Below are positions 19,318 through 27,713 of a stretch of 64,000 bases of DNA, piece by piece (positions within the stretch are counted from its first letter, which is position 1; every line of letters begins with the position of its first letter). Source of the DNA: Bacteroidales bacterium (GTDB taxonomy: Bacteria > Bacteroidota > Bacteroidia > Bacteroidales > Tenuifilaceae). The translations under genes and the position numbers were made by a program. The notes under the pieces are model-generated. The model had not been told where the DNA came from. It ran no database searches and saw only the letters and a list, made by a program, of their open reading frames with translations. Where the stretch lies: the NCBI GenBank assembly GCA_013376985.1, contig JACABB010000011.1, positions 62,001 to 126,000 of the forward strand. Reading direction: 5' to 3'.

Positions 19318-19449
19318 ATGACAAAAAGCACACGCTCACAAGATTTGGGTTATATTAATCAGGAGAAATATTTGGAGTTATTAAAGCAAGTCATTGATAT
19401 TAGCCAACTTTTAAATTCCTATTGCAATGCAATTTCAAAATCAATATAA
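19318..19449 (+). pseudogene. Remnant of a four-helix-bundle (23S rRNA IVP-type) protein
   Basis: The 43-codon frame begins MTKSTRSQDLGYINQEKY and continues LELLKQVIDISQLLNSYCN. I recognise the C-terminal helices of the small four-helix-bundle family (relatives of proteins encoded in 23S rRNA intervening sequences). Intact members have about 115-130 residues and include an N-terminal SNIAEG-type motif, which is missing here. The reading frame extends only 12 codons upstream of the ATG before a stop. It is thus a 5'-deleted relic inside the suf operon, bracketed by two similar palindromes. An intact relative lies between sufD and sufS. Confidence 0.6.
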
Positions 19450-19470
19450 ATGTTTTACAATTCTAATTTT

Positions 19471-19490
19471 ATTCTGAATAACTTCAGAAT
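19471..19490. repeat. Palindrome flanking the four-helix-bundle remnant, right
   Basis: ATTCTGAA-taac-TTCAGAAT is a perfect inverted repeat, followed by ATTCCGAATAACGTCAG. It has the same architecture as the palindrome at 19232 (8-base arms, 4-base spacer), with one transition per arm. Confidence 0.6.
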
Positions 19491-19526
19491 TATTCCGAAT
19501 AACGTCAGATAAATTCAATAGAAAAG

Positions 19527-20273
19527 ATGCTAGTAATTAAAAACTTACACGCCAACATAAAAGGCAAAGAGATATTAAAGGGAATTAATCTAGAGATTAA
19601 TGCTGGTGAAGTTCATGCAATCATGGGACCCAATGGATCCGGAAAAAGTACGCTTGCAGCAGTTCTTGCAGGAAGAGAAATTTTTGAGGTTACACACGGT
19701 GAGATTCTTTTCAACGGAAAAAACTTACTTGACCTATCACCCGAAGTTCGTTCTCGTGAAGGATTATTCCTAAGTTTTCAATATCCTATTGAAATACCAG
19801 GTGTTAGCATGGTTAACTTTATGAAAGCAGCTGTTAATGAGCAACGTAAATACAGGGGATTAGAACCATTATCCGCATCAGATTTTTTAAAAATGATGAG
19901 GGAAAAGAAAGAACTCGTTGAAATTGATTCTGCATTAACCAATCGCTCAGTGAACGAAGGATTCTCTGGAGGAGAGAAGAAGAAAAATGAAATCTTTCAG
20001 ATGGCAATGCTTGAACCGAAACTCTCGATTCTTGATGAAACTGATTCTGGTCTTGATATTGATGCGTTACGTATTGTTGCAAATGGTGTGAATAAGTTAA
20101 AACGTCCTGATAACGCATCAATTGTAATTACGCATTATCAAAGATTGCTCGACTATATCGTTCCTGATTTTGTACATATCCTTTACAACGGTAAAATTGT
20201 GAAAAGCGCTGGCAAAGAGCTTGCCCTTGAACTGGAGGAGAAAGGATACGACTGGATTAAAAATGGTGAGTAG
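19527..20273 (+). CDS. sufC: Fe-S cluster assembly ATPase SufC
   Basis: An ABC-type ATPase that drives conformational change in SufBD during cluster assembly. Its 248 residues carry Walker A (GPNGSGKST, from about residue 36), the Q-loop region LSFQYPIEIPGVS, the family signature FSGGEKKKNEIFQM, Walker B with LSILDETDSGLDIDAL, and the H-loop VITHYQRLL. There is no membrane domain, as expected for SufC. It is the second functional gene of the operon, 318 bases after sufB because of the inserted remnant. Confidence 0.98.
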   Translation: MLVIKNLHANIKGKEILKGINLEINAGEVHAIMGPNGSGKSTLAAVLAGREIFEVTHGEILFNGKNLLDLSPEVRSREGLFLSFQYPIEIPGVSMVNFMKAAVNEQRKYRGLEPLSASDFLKMMREKKELVEIDSALTNRSVNEGFSGGEKKKNEIFQMAMLEPKLSILDETDSGLDIDALRIVANGVNKLKRPDNASIVITHYQRLLDYIVPDFVHILYNGKIVKSAGKELALELEEKGYDWIKNGE

Positions 20274-20358
20274 GATTTAGTTAACAGTTTTTTGTTATCA
20301 GTTGACAGGTATTTCATTGACTGTCTTTAATATAGATGACAATCTAATAAGAATTTAA

Positions 20359-21723
20359 ATGAGTAAATCAACAACTATATCGATCAAGGAGGATTTGGTA
20401 GACCTTTACCTTAGCAACCTTGATCTTATTACCGATAATTCCGCTCCAATACTTAATAGAGGAAGACAGGAAGCAATAGAGAATTTCAACCTTCTTGGGC
20501 TACCCGATGCTAAAAACGAGAAATATAAATACTCAAAAATTGAGCCTCTATTCTCACAAGATTTTGAGAAATACTTTGCCCCTAAGAATATTACTTTTAA
20601 AATTGAGGATATTTTTAGGTGTGATATTCCAGAAATTGGAACTGATTTAGCCTTGGTTTTGAATGGTTTTTATCTTCCCAAAGGTGAGAAAATAACCAAA
20701 CTCGATAATGGATTAATATATGGAAGTTTAACCGAAGCTGCCGTAAAGTACCCCGAAATAGTTTCGAAACATTACAATACTGTTGCTGATAATAATGGAG
20801 AAGGACTTGTTTCACTTAACACTGCCTTCGTTCAGGATGGTGTCTTTATATACGTTCCTAAAGGAGTCGAACTTGATAGACCTATCCAGATTATCAATCT
20901 TTTAATGTCTGATGAGAATCTTCTTGTTCAGTATAGAAACTTAGTAGTACTTGAGGAGCGCAGTAAAGCGAGTATCGTTGTTTGCGATCATACACTTTCT
21001 TCTCAGAAATTTCTTTCAAACGTTGTTACTGAAATTATTACGGAATCATCTTCCACATTGGATTTTGTAAAGATGCAGAACGAGCACAACGATTCATCAC
21101 AAATTTCGCATGTTTACATTCGTCAACTTAGAGACTCGAAGGTTACAACCAACACAATTACATTGCATGGTGGTTTTATAAGAAATAACCTAGATGTTCT
21201 CCTTGATGATGAGGGTTGTGAGAATAACTCCTTCGGACTTTACTTAAATGACCGCACACAGCATATCGATAACTACTCATTTATTGATCATGCTAAACCA
21301 CATTGTACCAGCACTGAACTATTCAAGGGTATTCTTGACGATCAAGCAACAGGAGCGTTTAATGGTAGAATATTGGTAAGGAGGGATGCTCAGCAAACAC
21401 AGGCTTTTCAAGCCAATAATAATCTGCTTTTAACCGCTGATGCCAAGATGAATACAAAACCTCAACTTGAGATTTATGCTGATGATATTAAATGTAGTCA
21501 TGGCGCAACCGTAGGACAACTCGATTTGGAAGCCAAGTTTTATATGCAGACAAGAGGTATTGGTGAGAAGGAAGCGATGTTATTGCTGATGTTCGGATTT
21601 GCACATGATGTTGTAAAGAAGATTAGCGTTGGTCCTCTTCGTGATAGAATTGATGAATTGGTAAATAAACGCCTTCGTGGGGAACTATCAAGGTGTCATA
21701 ACTGTCCTATGCATTGCTGCTAG
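20359..21723 (+). CDS. sufD: Fe-S cluster assembly protein SufD
   Basis: SufD is the SufB homologue in the SufBCD scaffold, needed for iron entry. The protein has 454 residues. It begins with an N-terminal helical part (ENFNLLGLPDAKNEKYKYSK). The beta-helix core follows, with FIYVPKGVELDRPIQIINLL and HGGFIRNNLDVLLDDEGCEN. The C-terminal block includes CSHGATVGQLDLEAKFYMQTRG, quoted here only as CSHGATVGQLD, and ends RCHNCPMHCC. The histidine of CSHGATVGQ is the residue linked to cluster formation in SufD. The gap to sufC is 85 bases and contains a degenerate GTTGACAG-type repeat. Confidence 0.96.
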   Translation: MSKSTTISIKEDLVDLYLSNLDLITDNSAPILNRGRQEAIENFNLLGLPDAKNEKYKYSKIEPLFSQDFEKYFAPKNITFKIEDIFRCDIPEIGTDLALVLNGFYLPKGEKITKLDNGLIYGSLTEAAVKYPEIVSKHYNTVADNNGEGLVSLNTAFVQDGVFIYVPKGVELDRPIQIINLLMSDENLLVQYRNLVVLEERSKASIVVCDHTLSSQKFLSNVVTEIITESSSTLDFVKMQNEHNDSSQISHVYIRQLRDSKVTTNTITLHGGFIRNNLDVLLDDEGCENNSFGLYLNDRTQHIDNYSFIDHAKPHCTSTELFKGILDDQATGAFNGRILVRRDAQQTQAFQANNNLLLTADAKMNTKPQLEIYADDIKCSHGATVGQLDLEAKFYMQTRGIGEKEAMLLLMFGFAHDVVKKISVGPLRDRIDELVNKRLRGELSRCHNCPMHCC

Positions 21724-21734
21724 TTTGGTTGATC

Positions 21735-21756
21735 GTTGTTAGTTGATTGTTGTTCG
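21735..21756. repeat. Left inverted repeat of the four-helix-bundle insertion
   Basis: A G/T-only 22-base stretch made of GTTGTT/AGTTGA units and ending TTGTTCG. Its reverse complement resembles the CGAACAA units at 22147-22175, so the two bracket the gene at 21774. Confidence 0.55.
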
Positions 21757-21773
21757 AACACATAAATTAGTAA

Positions 21774-22130
21774 ATGGATTATAAGGAGTTAGATGTTTGG
21801 AAGGAAAGTAAAGAGTTAGTAAAATTAGTTTATTCATTGACTAATAGTCTTCCTGTCAATGAACAATTTGGACTGACTAATCAAATAAGACGCTCAGCAG
21901 TTTCTGTACCATCAAATATAGCAGAAGGAGTTGGACGAAATCATTCGAAAGACACGATACAATTTTTATACATAGCAAGAGGATCTTTATATGAACTCGA
22001 AACCCAATTAATTATTTCGAATGAGCTTTTTAAGTACAGTTCTATTGAATACCAGAAATGCTGGGATATTCTTCAGAATTGTAAAATGTTAATCAATGGA
22101 TTTATCAATTACTATCAGAAAAAAAGATAG
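21774..22130 (+). CDS. Four-helix-bundle protein (23S rRNA intervening-sequence type)
   Basis: A 118-residue, all-helical protein of the family found in 23S rRNA intervening sequences and scattered as single genes in Bacteroidota. The start DYKELDVWKESKELVKLVY, the middle LTNQIRRSAVSVPSNIAEG, and IARGSLYELETQLIISNEL are diagnostic. It has no known enzymatic role; relatives assemble as pentamers. It sits inside the suf operon between sufD and sufS with no functional reason to be there. G/T-rich and A/C-rich inverted flanks suggest insertion by a small mobile unit. A relic of a related gene lies between sufB and sufC. Confidence 0.85.
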   Translation: MDYKELDVWKESKELVKLVYSLTNSLPVNEQFGLTNQIRRSAVSVPSNIAEGVGRNHSKDTIQFLYIARGSLYELETQLIISNELFKYSSIEYQKCWDILQNCKMLINGFINYYQKKR

Positions 22131-22133
22131 ATT

Positions 22134-23390
22134 ATGCCTCTCATAACGAACAACGAACAACGAACAACGAACAACTTAGACATAACTAGAATTCGTCAAG
22201 ACTTCCCAATATTAAACCAAACTCTTTACGGGAAGCCTCTTGCATACTTCGATAACGGGGCAACAACTCAGAAACCCCAAGTAGTTCTCGATACAATTAC
22301 GCATTTCTACAATAGCATCAATGCAAATATTCACAGAGGGGTTCATAAACTGAGCGAGGAATCGACAAAAGCGTATGAGGAAGCTCGTGAAACAGTTCGC
22401 AGTTTTATTAATGCCAAAAATACAAATGAGGTGATTTTTACCTCTGGTGCAACAGCCTCTATAAACATGGTTGCCTTCTCATTCGGCGAAACTTTTGTTC
22501 ACGAGGGGGACGAAGTAATTGTCTCGGAAATGGAGCATCACTCTAACATAGTTCCTTGGCAGATGCTGTGCGAGCGCAAAAAGGCAAAGCTTATAGTTTT
22601 ACCCTTCGATGATAATGGAGAACTAATCATCGATAAGTTAGATGAATTAATTACCTCAAAAACTCGTATTCTAGCAGTAACTCACGTTTCAAATTCCCTA
22701 GGAACTGTAAACCCAATCAAGGAGATTATTAAAAGAGCACATAAGTATAATGTTCCAGTTTTAATTGATGGAGCACAGGGAGTTAAGCATGGTATTGTTG
22801 ATGTTCAAGATCTGGATGCAGATTTCTATGCAATTGCAGGACATAAAATATATGGACCCACCGGAATAGGCGTTTTATATGGTAAAGAAAAACTTTTAAA
22901 TGCGATGGTTCCTTGGCAGGGCGGGGGTGATATGATTTCAACAGTTAGCTTCGAGAAGACTGTATATAATGAACTCCCATTTAAATTTGAAGCTGGTACT
23001 GCAAATTATATAGGAGCGGCCGGATTGTCTTCTGCCATTAAATACTATAAATCTGTTGGCATAGAGGCTGCTACTGCTTATGAGATGGAATTATTAAACT
23101 ATGCTACATCAAAGTTACTTTCTATTGACGGTTTACGGATTATAGGGAATGCTCAGCATAAGGCACCAATAGTATCATTTTTAGTTGATAATATTCACCC
23201 ATATGATACAGGAATGATACTTGATAAAATGGGCATTGCTGTTCGTACAGGTAATCATTGTACGCAACCAGTGATTGATCATTTTGGCATTGATGGTACT
23301 GTTAGAGCTTCATTAGCATTTTACAATACTTTTGAGGAGATTGATAGGTTGATTGATGGTGTTAAGAAGATAAAGGAGATGTTTGGGTAA
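22134..23390 (+). CDS. sufS: Cysteine desulfurase SufS
   Basis: A PLP enzyme that takes sulfur from cysteine as a persulfide and hands it to SufE. It has 418 residues. The PLP lysine lies in AIAGHKIYGPTG, and the active cysteine in VRTGNHCTQPV. Other family blocks are LAYFDNGATTQKPQ and the histidine motif EMEHHSNIVPWQ. The first 16 residues (through TNNEQRTTNNLD) have no counterpart in normal SufS, where the protein begins about at ITRIRQDFPIL. They are encoded by the tandem heptamer repeat. The true start may lie within or after the repeat, but no ATG is available before residue 66, so the extended form is likely real. Confidence 0.96.
   Translation: MPLITNNEQRTTNNLDITRIRQDFPILNQTLYGKPLAYFDNGATTQKPQVVLDTITHFYNSINANIHRGVHKLSEESTKAYEEARETVRSFINAKNTNEVIFTSGATASINMVAFSFGETFVHEGDEVIVSEMEHHSNIVPWQMLCERKKAKLIVLPFDDNGELIIDKLDELITSKTRILAVTHVSNSLGTVNPIKEIIKRAHKYNVPVLIDGAQGVKHGIVDVQDLDADFYAIAGHKIYGPTGIGVLYGKEKLLNAMVPWQGGGDMISTVSFEKTVYNELPFKFEAGTANYIGAAGLSSAIKYYKSVGIEAATAYEMELLNYATSKLLSIDGLRIIGNAQHKAPIVSFLVDNIHPYDTGMILDKMGIAVRTGNHCTQPVIDHFGIDGTVRASLAFYNTFEEIDRLIDGVKKIKEMFG
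22147..22175. repeat. Tandem heptamer repeat (CGAACAA)x4 at the sufS start
   Basis: Four perfect copies of CGAACAA plus one base. They are read in frame as part of SufS (TNNEQRTTNN). They form the right-hand counterpart, in inverted orientation, of the GTTGTT-rich stretch at 21735. Confidence 0.8.
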
Positions 23391-23422
23391 GCGAGAGGAA
23401 TAAATAAAATTTAGTAAAAACC

Positions 23423-23881
23423 ATGATAGTAACAGGACAAATAACATTAACTGAAAAAGAGTTATTCAAAATTTTGATTACAAGTTATCTGAAAAAACGC
23501 TGGTGGTTAATTGCGTGGATTTGGATAATGGTGGTGTTACTTTTAATTCTTAAGCAAGGCGATTCTTTTGCTTATTTCATAATTGTCGCGTTAATTCTTT
23601 TTCAGACGGTTATGGTATACCAGTATTGGAGTTTTGCAAATGATAATAAGCTATTTCTTCTGGAGAGACACTATGAAATTGACTCAGATAAAATTGATGT
23701 GATAATTGTGAATGGAACATCGACATCCATTGAAATTCGTTTTTTTCGGAGTGTAGAAAGAAACAGAAAGTATTATTTGCTTTACACATCAAAGGTTGAT
23801 TTTATATATCTTCCTGTTTGTTCTTTTAAAAACACCGAGGATAGAGAATGGTTTGAAAAAGAAATTATTAAGAAGATTTAA
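23423..23881 (+). CDS. YcxB-like membrane protein
   Basis: A 152-residue protein with two close membrane helices (about residues 27-45 and 49-66) and a C-terminal soluble domain. The segment DFIYLPVCSFKNTEDREWF resembles the YcxB-like C-terminal domain, in which a xYxxLP signature precedes a short acidic/aromatic helix. The function of this family is unknown. It is inserted between sufS and sufE, and its end overlaps no neighbour; sufE begins 10 bases later. Nothing in it suggests an Fe-S role. Position within the operon may be incidental. Confidence 0.65.
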   Translation: MIVTGQITLTEKELFKILITSYLKKRWWLIAWIWIMVVLLLILKQGDSFAYFIIVALILFQTVMVYQYWSFANDNKLFLLERHYEIDSDKIDVIIVNGTSTSIEIRFFRSVERNRKYYLLYTSKVDFIYLPVCSFKNTEDREWFEKEIIKKI

Positions 23882-23891
23882 AATAGTAGTG

Positions 23892-24317
23892 ATGACTTTA
23901 AACGAGGTACAGGATAGAATTATTGAAGATTTTAGCATCTTCGAGGATTGGATGGATAAGTACCAACAACTCATTGAATTGGGGAAAGACCTTCCTCCAA
24001 TAGATGATAAGAAGCGGACAGAATCTTACCTTATTAAAGGTTGCCAAAGCAAGGTTTGGCTTGATGCTGAACTTGAAAACGGGAAAATTCTTTTTTCAGC
24101 AGATAGCGATGCAATCATAACCAAAGGTATTGTTGCGCTCCTCATTCAGGTGCTTAACCAACGTACACCCAAAGAAATAATTGATGCAGATCTTTACTTT
24201 ATTGATAAAATTGGGCTAAAAGAGAATCTTTCTCCAACTCGCTCGAATGGGCTTGTTGCAATGGTTAAGCAGATGAAACTTTATGCAATAGCCTACCAAG
24301 CAAAGGAAAATCGCTGA
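23892..24317 (+). CDS. sufE: Sulfur acceptor protein SufE
   Basis: SufE accepts persulfide sulfur from SufS and passes it to SufB. I chose the ATG at 23892 (MTLNEVQDRIIEDFS) over a TTG inside the preceding gene; this gives 141 residues, the usual size. The acceptor cysteine is in YLIKGCQSKVWLDAEL, and GIVALLIQVLNQRTPKEI is the conserved helical region. It lies 10 bases after the YcxB-like gene and 43 bases before sufT. Confidence 0.95.
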   Translation: MTLNEVQDRIIEDFSIFEDWMDKYQQLIELGKDLPPIDDKKRTESYLIKGCQSKVWLDAELENGKILFSADSDAIITKGIVALLIQVLNQRTPKEIIDADLYFIDKIGLKENLSPTRSNGLVAMVKQMKLYAIAYQAKENR

Positions 24318-24360
24318 TTTTCTACTTTCATTTCAATGTTTAATAAACATATCAGTAGGC

Positions 24361-24684
24361 ATGGAAACAAAAAGAGATATACTAGCAATAGAGGCCGATA
24401 TTGTAAAGGTTCTGAAAAATATTTTCGATCCAGAGATACCTGTTAATATTTACGATTTAGGCCTTATTTACGAGGTTGATGTTGACGATGATAGAAAAGT
24501 AAAAGTCACAATGACACTTACCGCACCAAACTGCCCTTTGGCAGATGAATTGCTAGATGAGGTTCATGAAAGGGTGGGTAAAGTTGAGGGCGTTACGGAA
24601 GCAATGGTCAATTTAACTTTCGATCCCCCATGGGATAAAGACCGTATGAGTGAAGAGGCTATGCTTGAACTGGGATTTTTGTAA
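24361..24684 (+). CDS. sufT: SUF-associated MIP18-family (DUF59) protein SufT
   Basis: A 107-residue MIP18-type Fe-S maturation factor that helps deliver or build clusters in some conditions. It shows VLKNIFDPEIPVNIYDLGLI at the front, the TLTAPNCPLADELL motif with the conserved cysteine, and the end block NLTFDPPWDKDRMSEEA. Its place after sufE is the normal Bacteroidota order and supports a Suf role. The exact function in this organism is not known. Confidence 0.92.
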   Translation: METKRDILAIEADIVKVLKNIFDPEIPVNIYDLGLIYEVDVDDDRKVKVTMTLTAPNCPLADELLDEVHERVGKVEGVTEAMVNLTFDPPWDKDRMSEEAMLELGFL

Positions 24685-24780
24685 AATTTGTTGATTGTTC
24701 ACAGTTGTTAGTTGACAGAAAGAAAACGGTTATGAAAGAAATTGAGCAGCAAACAACAACTAATGAACAACGGATCAGAT
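24685..24780. repeat. Inverted GTTGTTAGTTGA / CAACAACTAATGAACAA repeat around the queG start
   Basis: Upstream of queG the sequence reads GTTGATTGTTCAC and then GTTGTTAGTTGAC. Inside the first codons of queG it reads CAACAACTAATGAACAAC, nearly the reverse complement. It resembles the flanks of the four-helix-bundle gene at 21774 but encloses no such gene, so it may be an empty or collapsed copy. Confidence 0.45.
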
Positions 24781-25664
24781 TATTAGCACAGCAAATTGGT
24801 TTTGATGCTTGTGGAGTATCTCCCGTAGGTTTTTTATCTGAAGAGGATAGGCATATTAAGCATTGGTTGGCAGAAGGAATGAATGGGGAGATGGCCTACA
24901 TGGAGCGAAATCTCGAAAAACGACTTGACCCTAGAGTCCTTGTACCCAACGCTAAGTCTGTAATATCTGTTTTGATTAGTTACTATCCAGGGAATCCAAA
25001 AACATCAACCGAACCTCCAAAAATTTCCCGTTACGCTCTTAGTCATGATTATCATGGTGTTGTAAAGGATAAATTACATCTACTACTTGAGTTAATTCAA
25101 AAAGAGTTTGGACAAGTTAATGGGAGAGCCTTTGTTGATTCTGCCCCAGTTCTGGAAAAAGCATGGGCTGTTCGTGCAAGCTTAGGCTGGGTTGGTAAAA
25201 ACTCCTTATTAATAAATCCCAAATTGGGTTCATACGCTTTTATTGGGGAGTTGATTGTTGATCTTGAGATTGAGTCAACTCCTTTGGCTATTCGCAACCA
25301 TTGTGGAACATGCATACGATGTATTGATGCTTGCCCAACTGGCGCAATAGTGTCGCCCGGTGTTATCGATTCACGAAAATGTATATCATATCTTACAATT
25401 GAAAAAAAATCAGCATTGACTGATGAAGAATTAAAAGTGCTTAATGGCTGGTGTTTTGGCTGCGATATTTGCCAAGAAGTTTGCCCTTGGAATAGCAAAA
25501 TTACTATATCAAAATGCGAAGAGTTAATGCCAAAGCAGGAGATAATGAGCCTTCTTCCAGCCGAAATGCGAACAATATCGGATGAAAAGTTTAATATAAT
25601 TTTTAAAAATACGCCTTTATTTAGGACTGGATGGAAAAAGGTTGTTATGAATTCTAATCAATAG
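24732..25664 (+). CDS. queG: Epoxyqueuosine reductase QueG
   Basis: A cobalamin-dependent Fe-S enzyme that reduces epoxyqueuosine to queuosine in tRNA. I chose the ATG at 24732 rather than the TTG at 24705 (310 residues). Visible motifs are RIRLLAQQIGFDACGVSPVG, ISVLISYYPGNPK, DSAPVLEKAWAVRASLGWVG, and two 4Fe-4S sites, CGTCIRCIDACPTGAI and CFGCDICQEVCPWN. The C-terminal HEAT-repeat domain of longer QueG proteins is absent, as is common in Bacteroidota. The first residues (EIEQQTTTNEQR) come from an AC-rich repeat, as in SufS. Being downstream of the suf genes fits an Fe-S enzyme. Confidence 0.95.
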   Translation: MKEIEQQTTTNEQRIRLLAQQIGFDACGVSPVGFLSEEDRHIKHWLAEGMNGEMAYMERNLEKRLDPRVLVPNAKSVISVLISYYPGNPKTSTEPPKISRYALSHDYHGVVKDKLHLLLELIQKEFGQVNGRAFVDSAPVLEKAWAVRASLGWVGKNSLLINPKLGSYAFIGELIVDLEIESTPLAIRNHCGTCIRCIDACPTGAIVSPGVIDSRKCISYLTIEKKSALTDEELKVLNGWCFGCDICQEVCPWNSKITISKCEELMPKQEIMSLLPAEMRTISDEKFNIIFKNTPLFRTGWKKVVMNSNQ

Positions 25665-25822
25665 AATAGCACTCAAAAATTTTATAATAATCCGTAAGTT
25701 TTACTTCAAAATACCACTAAAATTTCAGTATATGGAATAATGCATTTGTTTTTTACTTTTCGTTTTTTGCTACACATCCAACATTATCAATTATTTACTA
25801 TCTTGGCTTTTTATTTATAGTT

Positions 25823-26698
25823 ATGACACCAATAGAATTACTCTGGGTAACACCCCGAAATCATAAACTATTTGTTTGGCATGTTTCCCCGGAAACAACT
25901 CCCAAAGCCCTTATACTTTTTGTACATGGACATGGCGAGCATTCCAAACGCTACCTGCATTGGGCGGAGATGTTTGTGAATAAAGGATATGCATTTCTTA
26001 CATGGGATCATATTGGTCATGGACATTCTGATGGTCAGCGGGGGCATATTCACCATTATGAGCAGTTACTTCTTGAAGTTGATTTAGCGATTACTAAAGG
26101 AAGGGAGTTTTTTCCAAATGTACCCGTAATCCTCTATGGTCATAGTATGGGTGGTAATATTGTATTAAATCATGCTATTCGCAGATGTTGTAGTGTAGAC
26201 GGCATCATCTCAACATCACCATGGCTAAGATTGGCGAAGTCAGTATCCCCAATATTAAATTTTTTAGCTTCGATACTTAATTATATTGTTCCATTCCTAC
26301 CAATGAAGTCTTCTGTTTTACCCTCTGAAATTTCGCATTTGGATGAAGAGGTTAAAAAGTATAAGAACGATCCACTCAATCACAATCGAATTACACCTAA
26401 ATTGTATGTCTCTCTAAAAAGGGCGGGCGAGTTTGTTTTAAAATACGCAAAAGGAATTAAAACGCCTATTCTTTTAATGCATGGAGAGGCAGATCCGATT
26501 ACATTATTTAGTGCCACAAAGGAAGTTTCGATTAAAATTAGTTGTTGCACCTTTATCCCTTGGCCTAATATGTACCACGAGTTACACAATGAAACGGTGC
26601 GTGGGATAGTATTTGAAGAAATCATAAAATGGATAGATTCTAAAATGGCTACTGATTTTAAAAAATGCGATGATCCAAGCATTCAGAACCGAGGTTGA
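25823..26698 (+). CDS. Alpha/beta hydrolase, monoacylglycerol-lipase-like
   Basis: A 291-residue serine hydrolase of the lysophospholipase/monoacylglycerol lipase group. The oxyanion region is FVHGHGEHSKRYLHWAEMF, the nucleophile elbow GHSMGGNI, the acid is Asp in MHGEADPITL, and the histidine is in PNMYHELHNE. The short cap region in the middle (ILNFLASILNYIVPFLP) is hydrophobic, fitting a lipid-like substrate. There is no signal peptide, so it is probably cytoplasmic. Its 3' end overlaps the start of the GSCFA gene by 29 bases. The physiological substrate is unknown. Confidence 0.88.
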   Translation: MTPIELLWVTPRNHKLFVWHVSPETTPKALILFVHGHGEHSKRYLHWAEMFVNKGYAFLTWDHIGHGHSDGQRGHIHHYEQLLLEVDLAITKGREFFPNVPVILYGHSMGGNIVLNHAIRRCCSVDGIISTSPWLRLAKSVSPILNFLASILNYIVPFLPMKSSVLPSEISHLDEEVKKYKNDPLNHNRITPKLYVSLKRAGEFVLKYAKGIKTPILLMHGEADPITLFSATKEVSIKISCCTFIPWPNMYHELHNETVRGIVFEEIIKWIDSKMATDFKKCDDPSIQNRG

Positions 26699-27659
26699 TA
26701 TTCAACCATTCCCTTTTAATATCGGCTACGAAACTCCAATAATCTTTTGTGGTTCTTGCTTTACGGAGAATATCGGAAGAATTATGGTTGAACGCAAGAT
26801 GCCCGTTTTAGTAAATCCCTTTGGGGTTGTTTATAACCCATTGTCAGTAAAACTTGTTGTTGAACGTATTGTCAAAGCAATGCCACTCTCGGAATCCAAT
26901 CTAAGGTTTAGGGATGGCTTATGGTATAGCTACCTCCATCATTCTAGTTACTCTTCTTCAGATAAGGATAAATGCCTTAAGACAATTAACTCTGATTTGG
27001 CGCAAGCGAATGAATTTGTTAAAAATGCAAATTGCTTACTTGTTACCTTTGGAACGGCTAGGGTATATTATCTTAAGGAGAATAACCAACCCGTTGCAAA
27101 TTGCCATAAGGTACCATCAAGGGAGTTCAATAATAAATTAATGAGCGTTGAGGAGATTGTGACATCATGGTCTGAACTGATTGATTTGCTTTTGTGCCAG
27201 ACATCATGCCGTAAGATTATTTTTACCATAAGCCCTGTTCGCCATTGGAAGGATGGTGCTGTTGGAAATCAGCAAAGCAAATCAATCCTTAATGTTGCAA
27301 TCCATGAGTTGATACTCAAATACCCTGATAATACTTTTTATTTCCCATCGTACGAAATTTTAATGGACGATTTACGCGATTACCGTTATTATGCCGATGA
27401 TATGCTTCATCCATCAAAAGTAGCAGTGGAATATATCTGGGAGAAGTTTAAAAAATCTTTAATTGAGCCAAAATCAATGGCCATAATGGAGGAGATAGAA
27501 AAGATTATTTCTGCTGTTAATCATAAACCATTTAACCCGAACGCCCCGGAACACAAAGCCTTTGTTTCTAATACTTTGGAGTTGATAAAAAAGATTAAAA
27601 AGAAGGATTCATCTTTAAATTTTACCAAGGAAGAGAATATTCTATTAGGATTCTTATAA
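26670..27659 (+). CDS. GSCFA-family protein
   Basis: A 329-residue protein named for the motif seen here as IIFCGSCFTENIGRIM at about residue 30. It has SGNH/GDSL-hydrolase-like features: the GSCF serine block near the N-terminus, CLLVTFGTARVYY in the middle, FTISPVRHWKDG, and YYADDMLHPSKVAVEYIW with the terminal Asp-x2-His pattern. The family is common in Bacteroidota; its reaction is unknown. It overlaps the alpha/beta hydrolase gene, so coupled expression is likely. Esterase activity is a reasonable inference only. Confidence 0.9.
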   Translation: MIQAFRTEVDIQPFPFNIGYETPIIFCGSCFTENIGRIMVERKMPVLVNPFGVVYNPLSVKLVVERIVKAMPLSESNLRFRDGLWYSYLHHSSYSSSDKDKCLKTINSDLAQANEFVKNANCLLVTFGTARVYYLKENNQPVANCHKVPSREFNNKLMSVEEIVTSWSELIDLLLCQTSCRKIIFTISPVRHWKDGAVGNQQSKSILNVAIHELILKYPDNTFYFPSYEILMDDLRDYRYYADDMLHPSKVAVEYIWEKFKKSLIEPKSMAIMEEIEKIISAVNHKPFNPNAPEHKAFVSNTLELIKKIKKKDSSLNFTKEENILLGFL

Positions 27660-27668
27660 TGATAAAAA

Positions 27669-27695
27669 AACCCCACCAGTTTTGCTGATGGGGTT
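27669..27695. terminator. Bidirectional terminator after the GSCFA gene
   Basis: The stem AACCCCA-c-CAG / CTG-a-TGGGGTT has one internal mismatch and lies between two convergent genes. A-rich sequence on the left and T/A-rich on the right make it usable from both strands. Confidence 0.7.
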
Positions 27696-27713
27696 ATAAT
27701 AATAAAACATCTT

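Noticed and set aside
22147-22175. CGAACAA tandem repeat considered as a CRISPR or origin iteron array
   Set aside because: Units of 7 bases without spacers, read in frame as the sufS N-terminus; no cas or rep genes.
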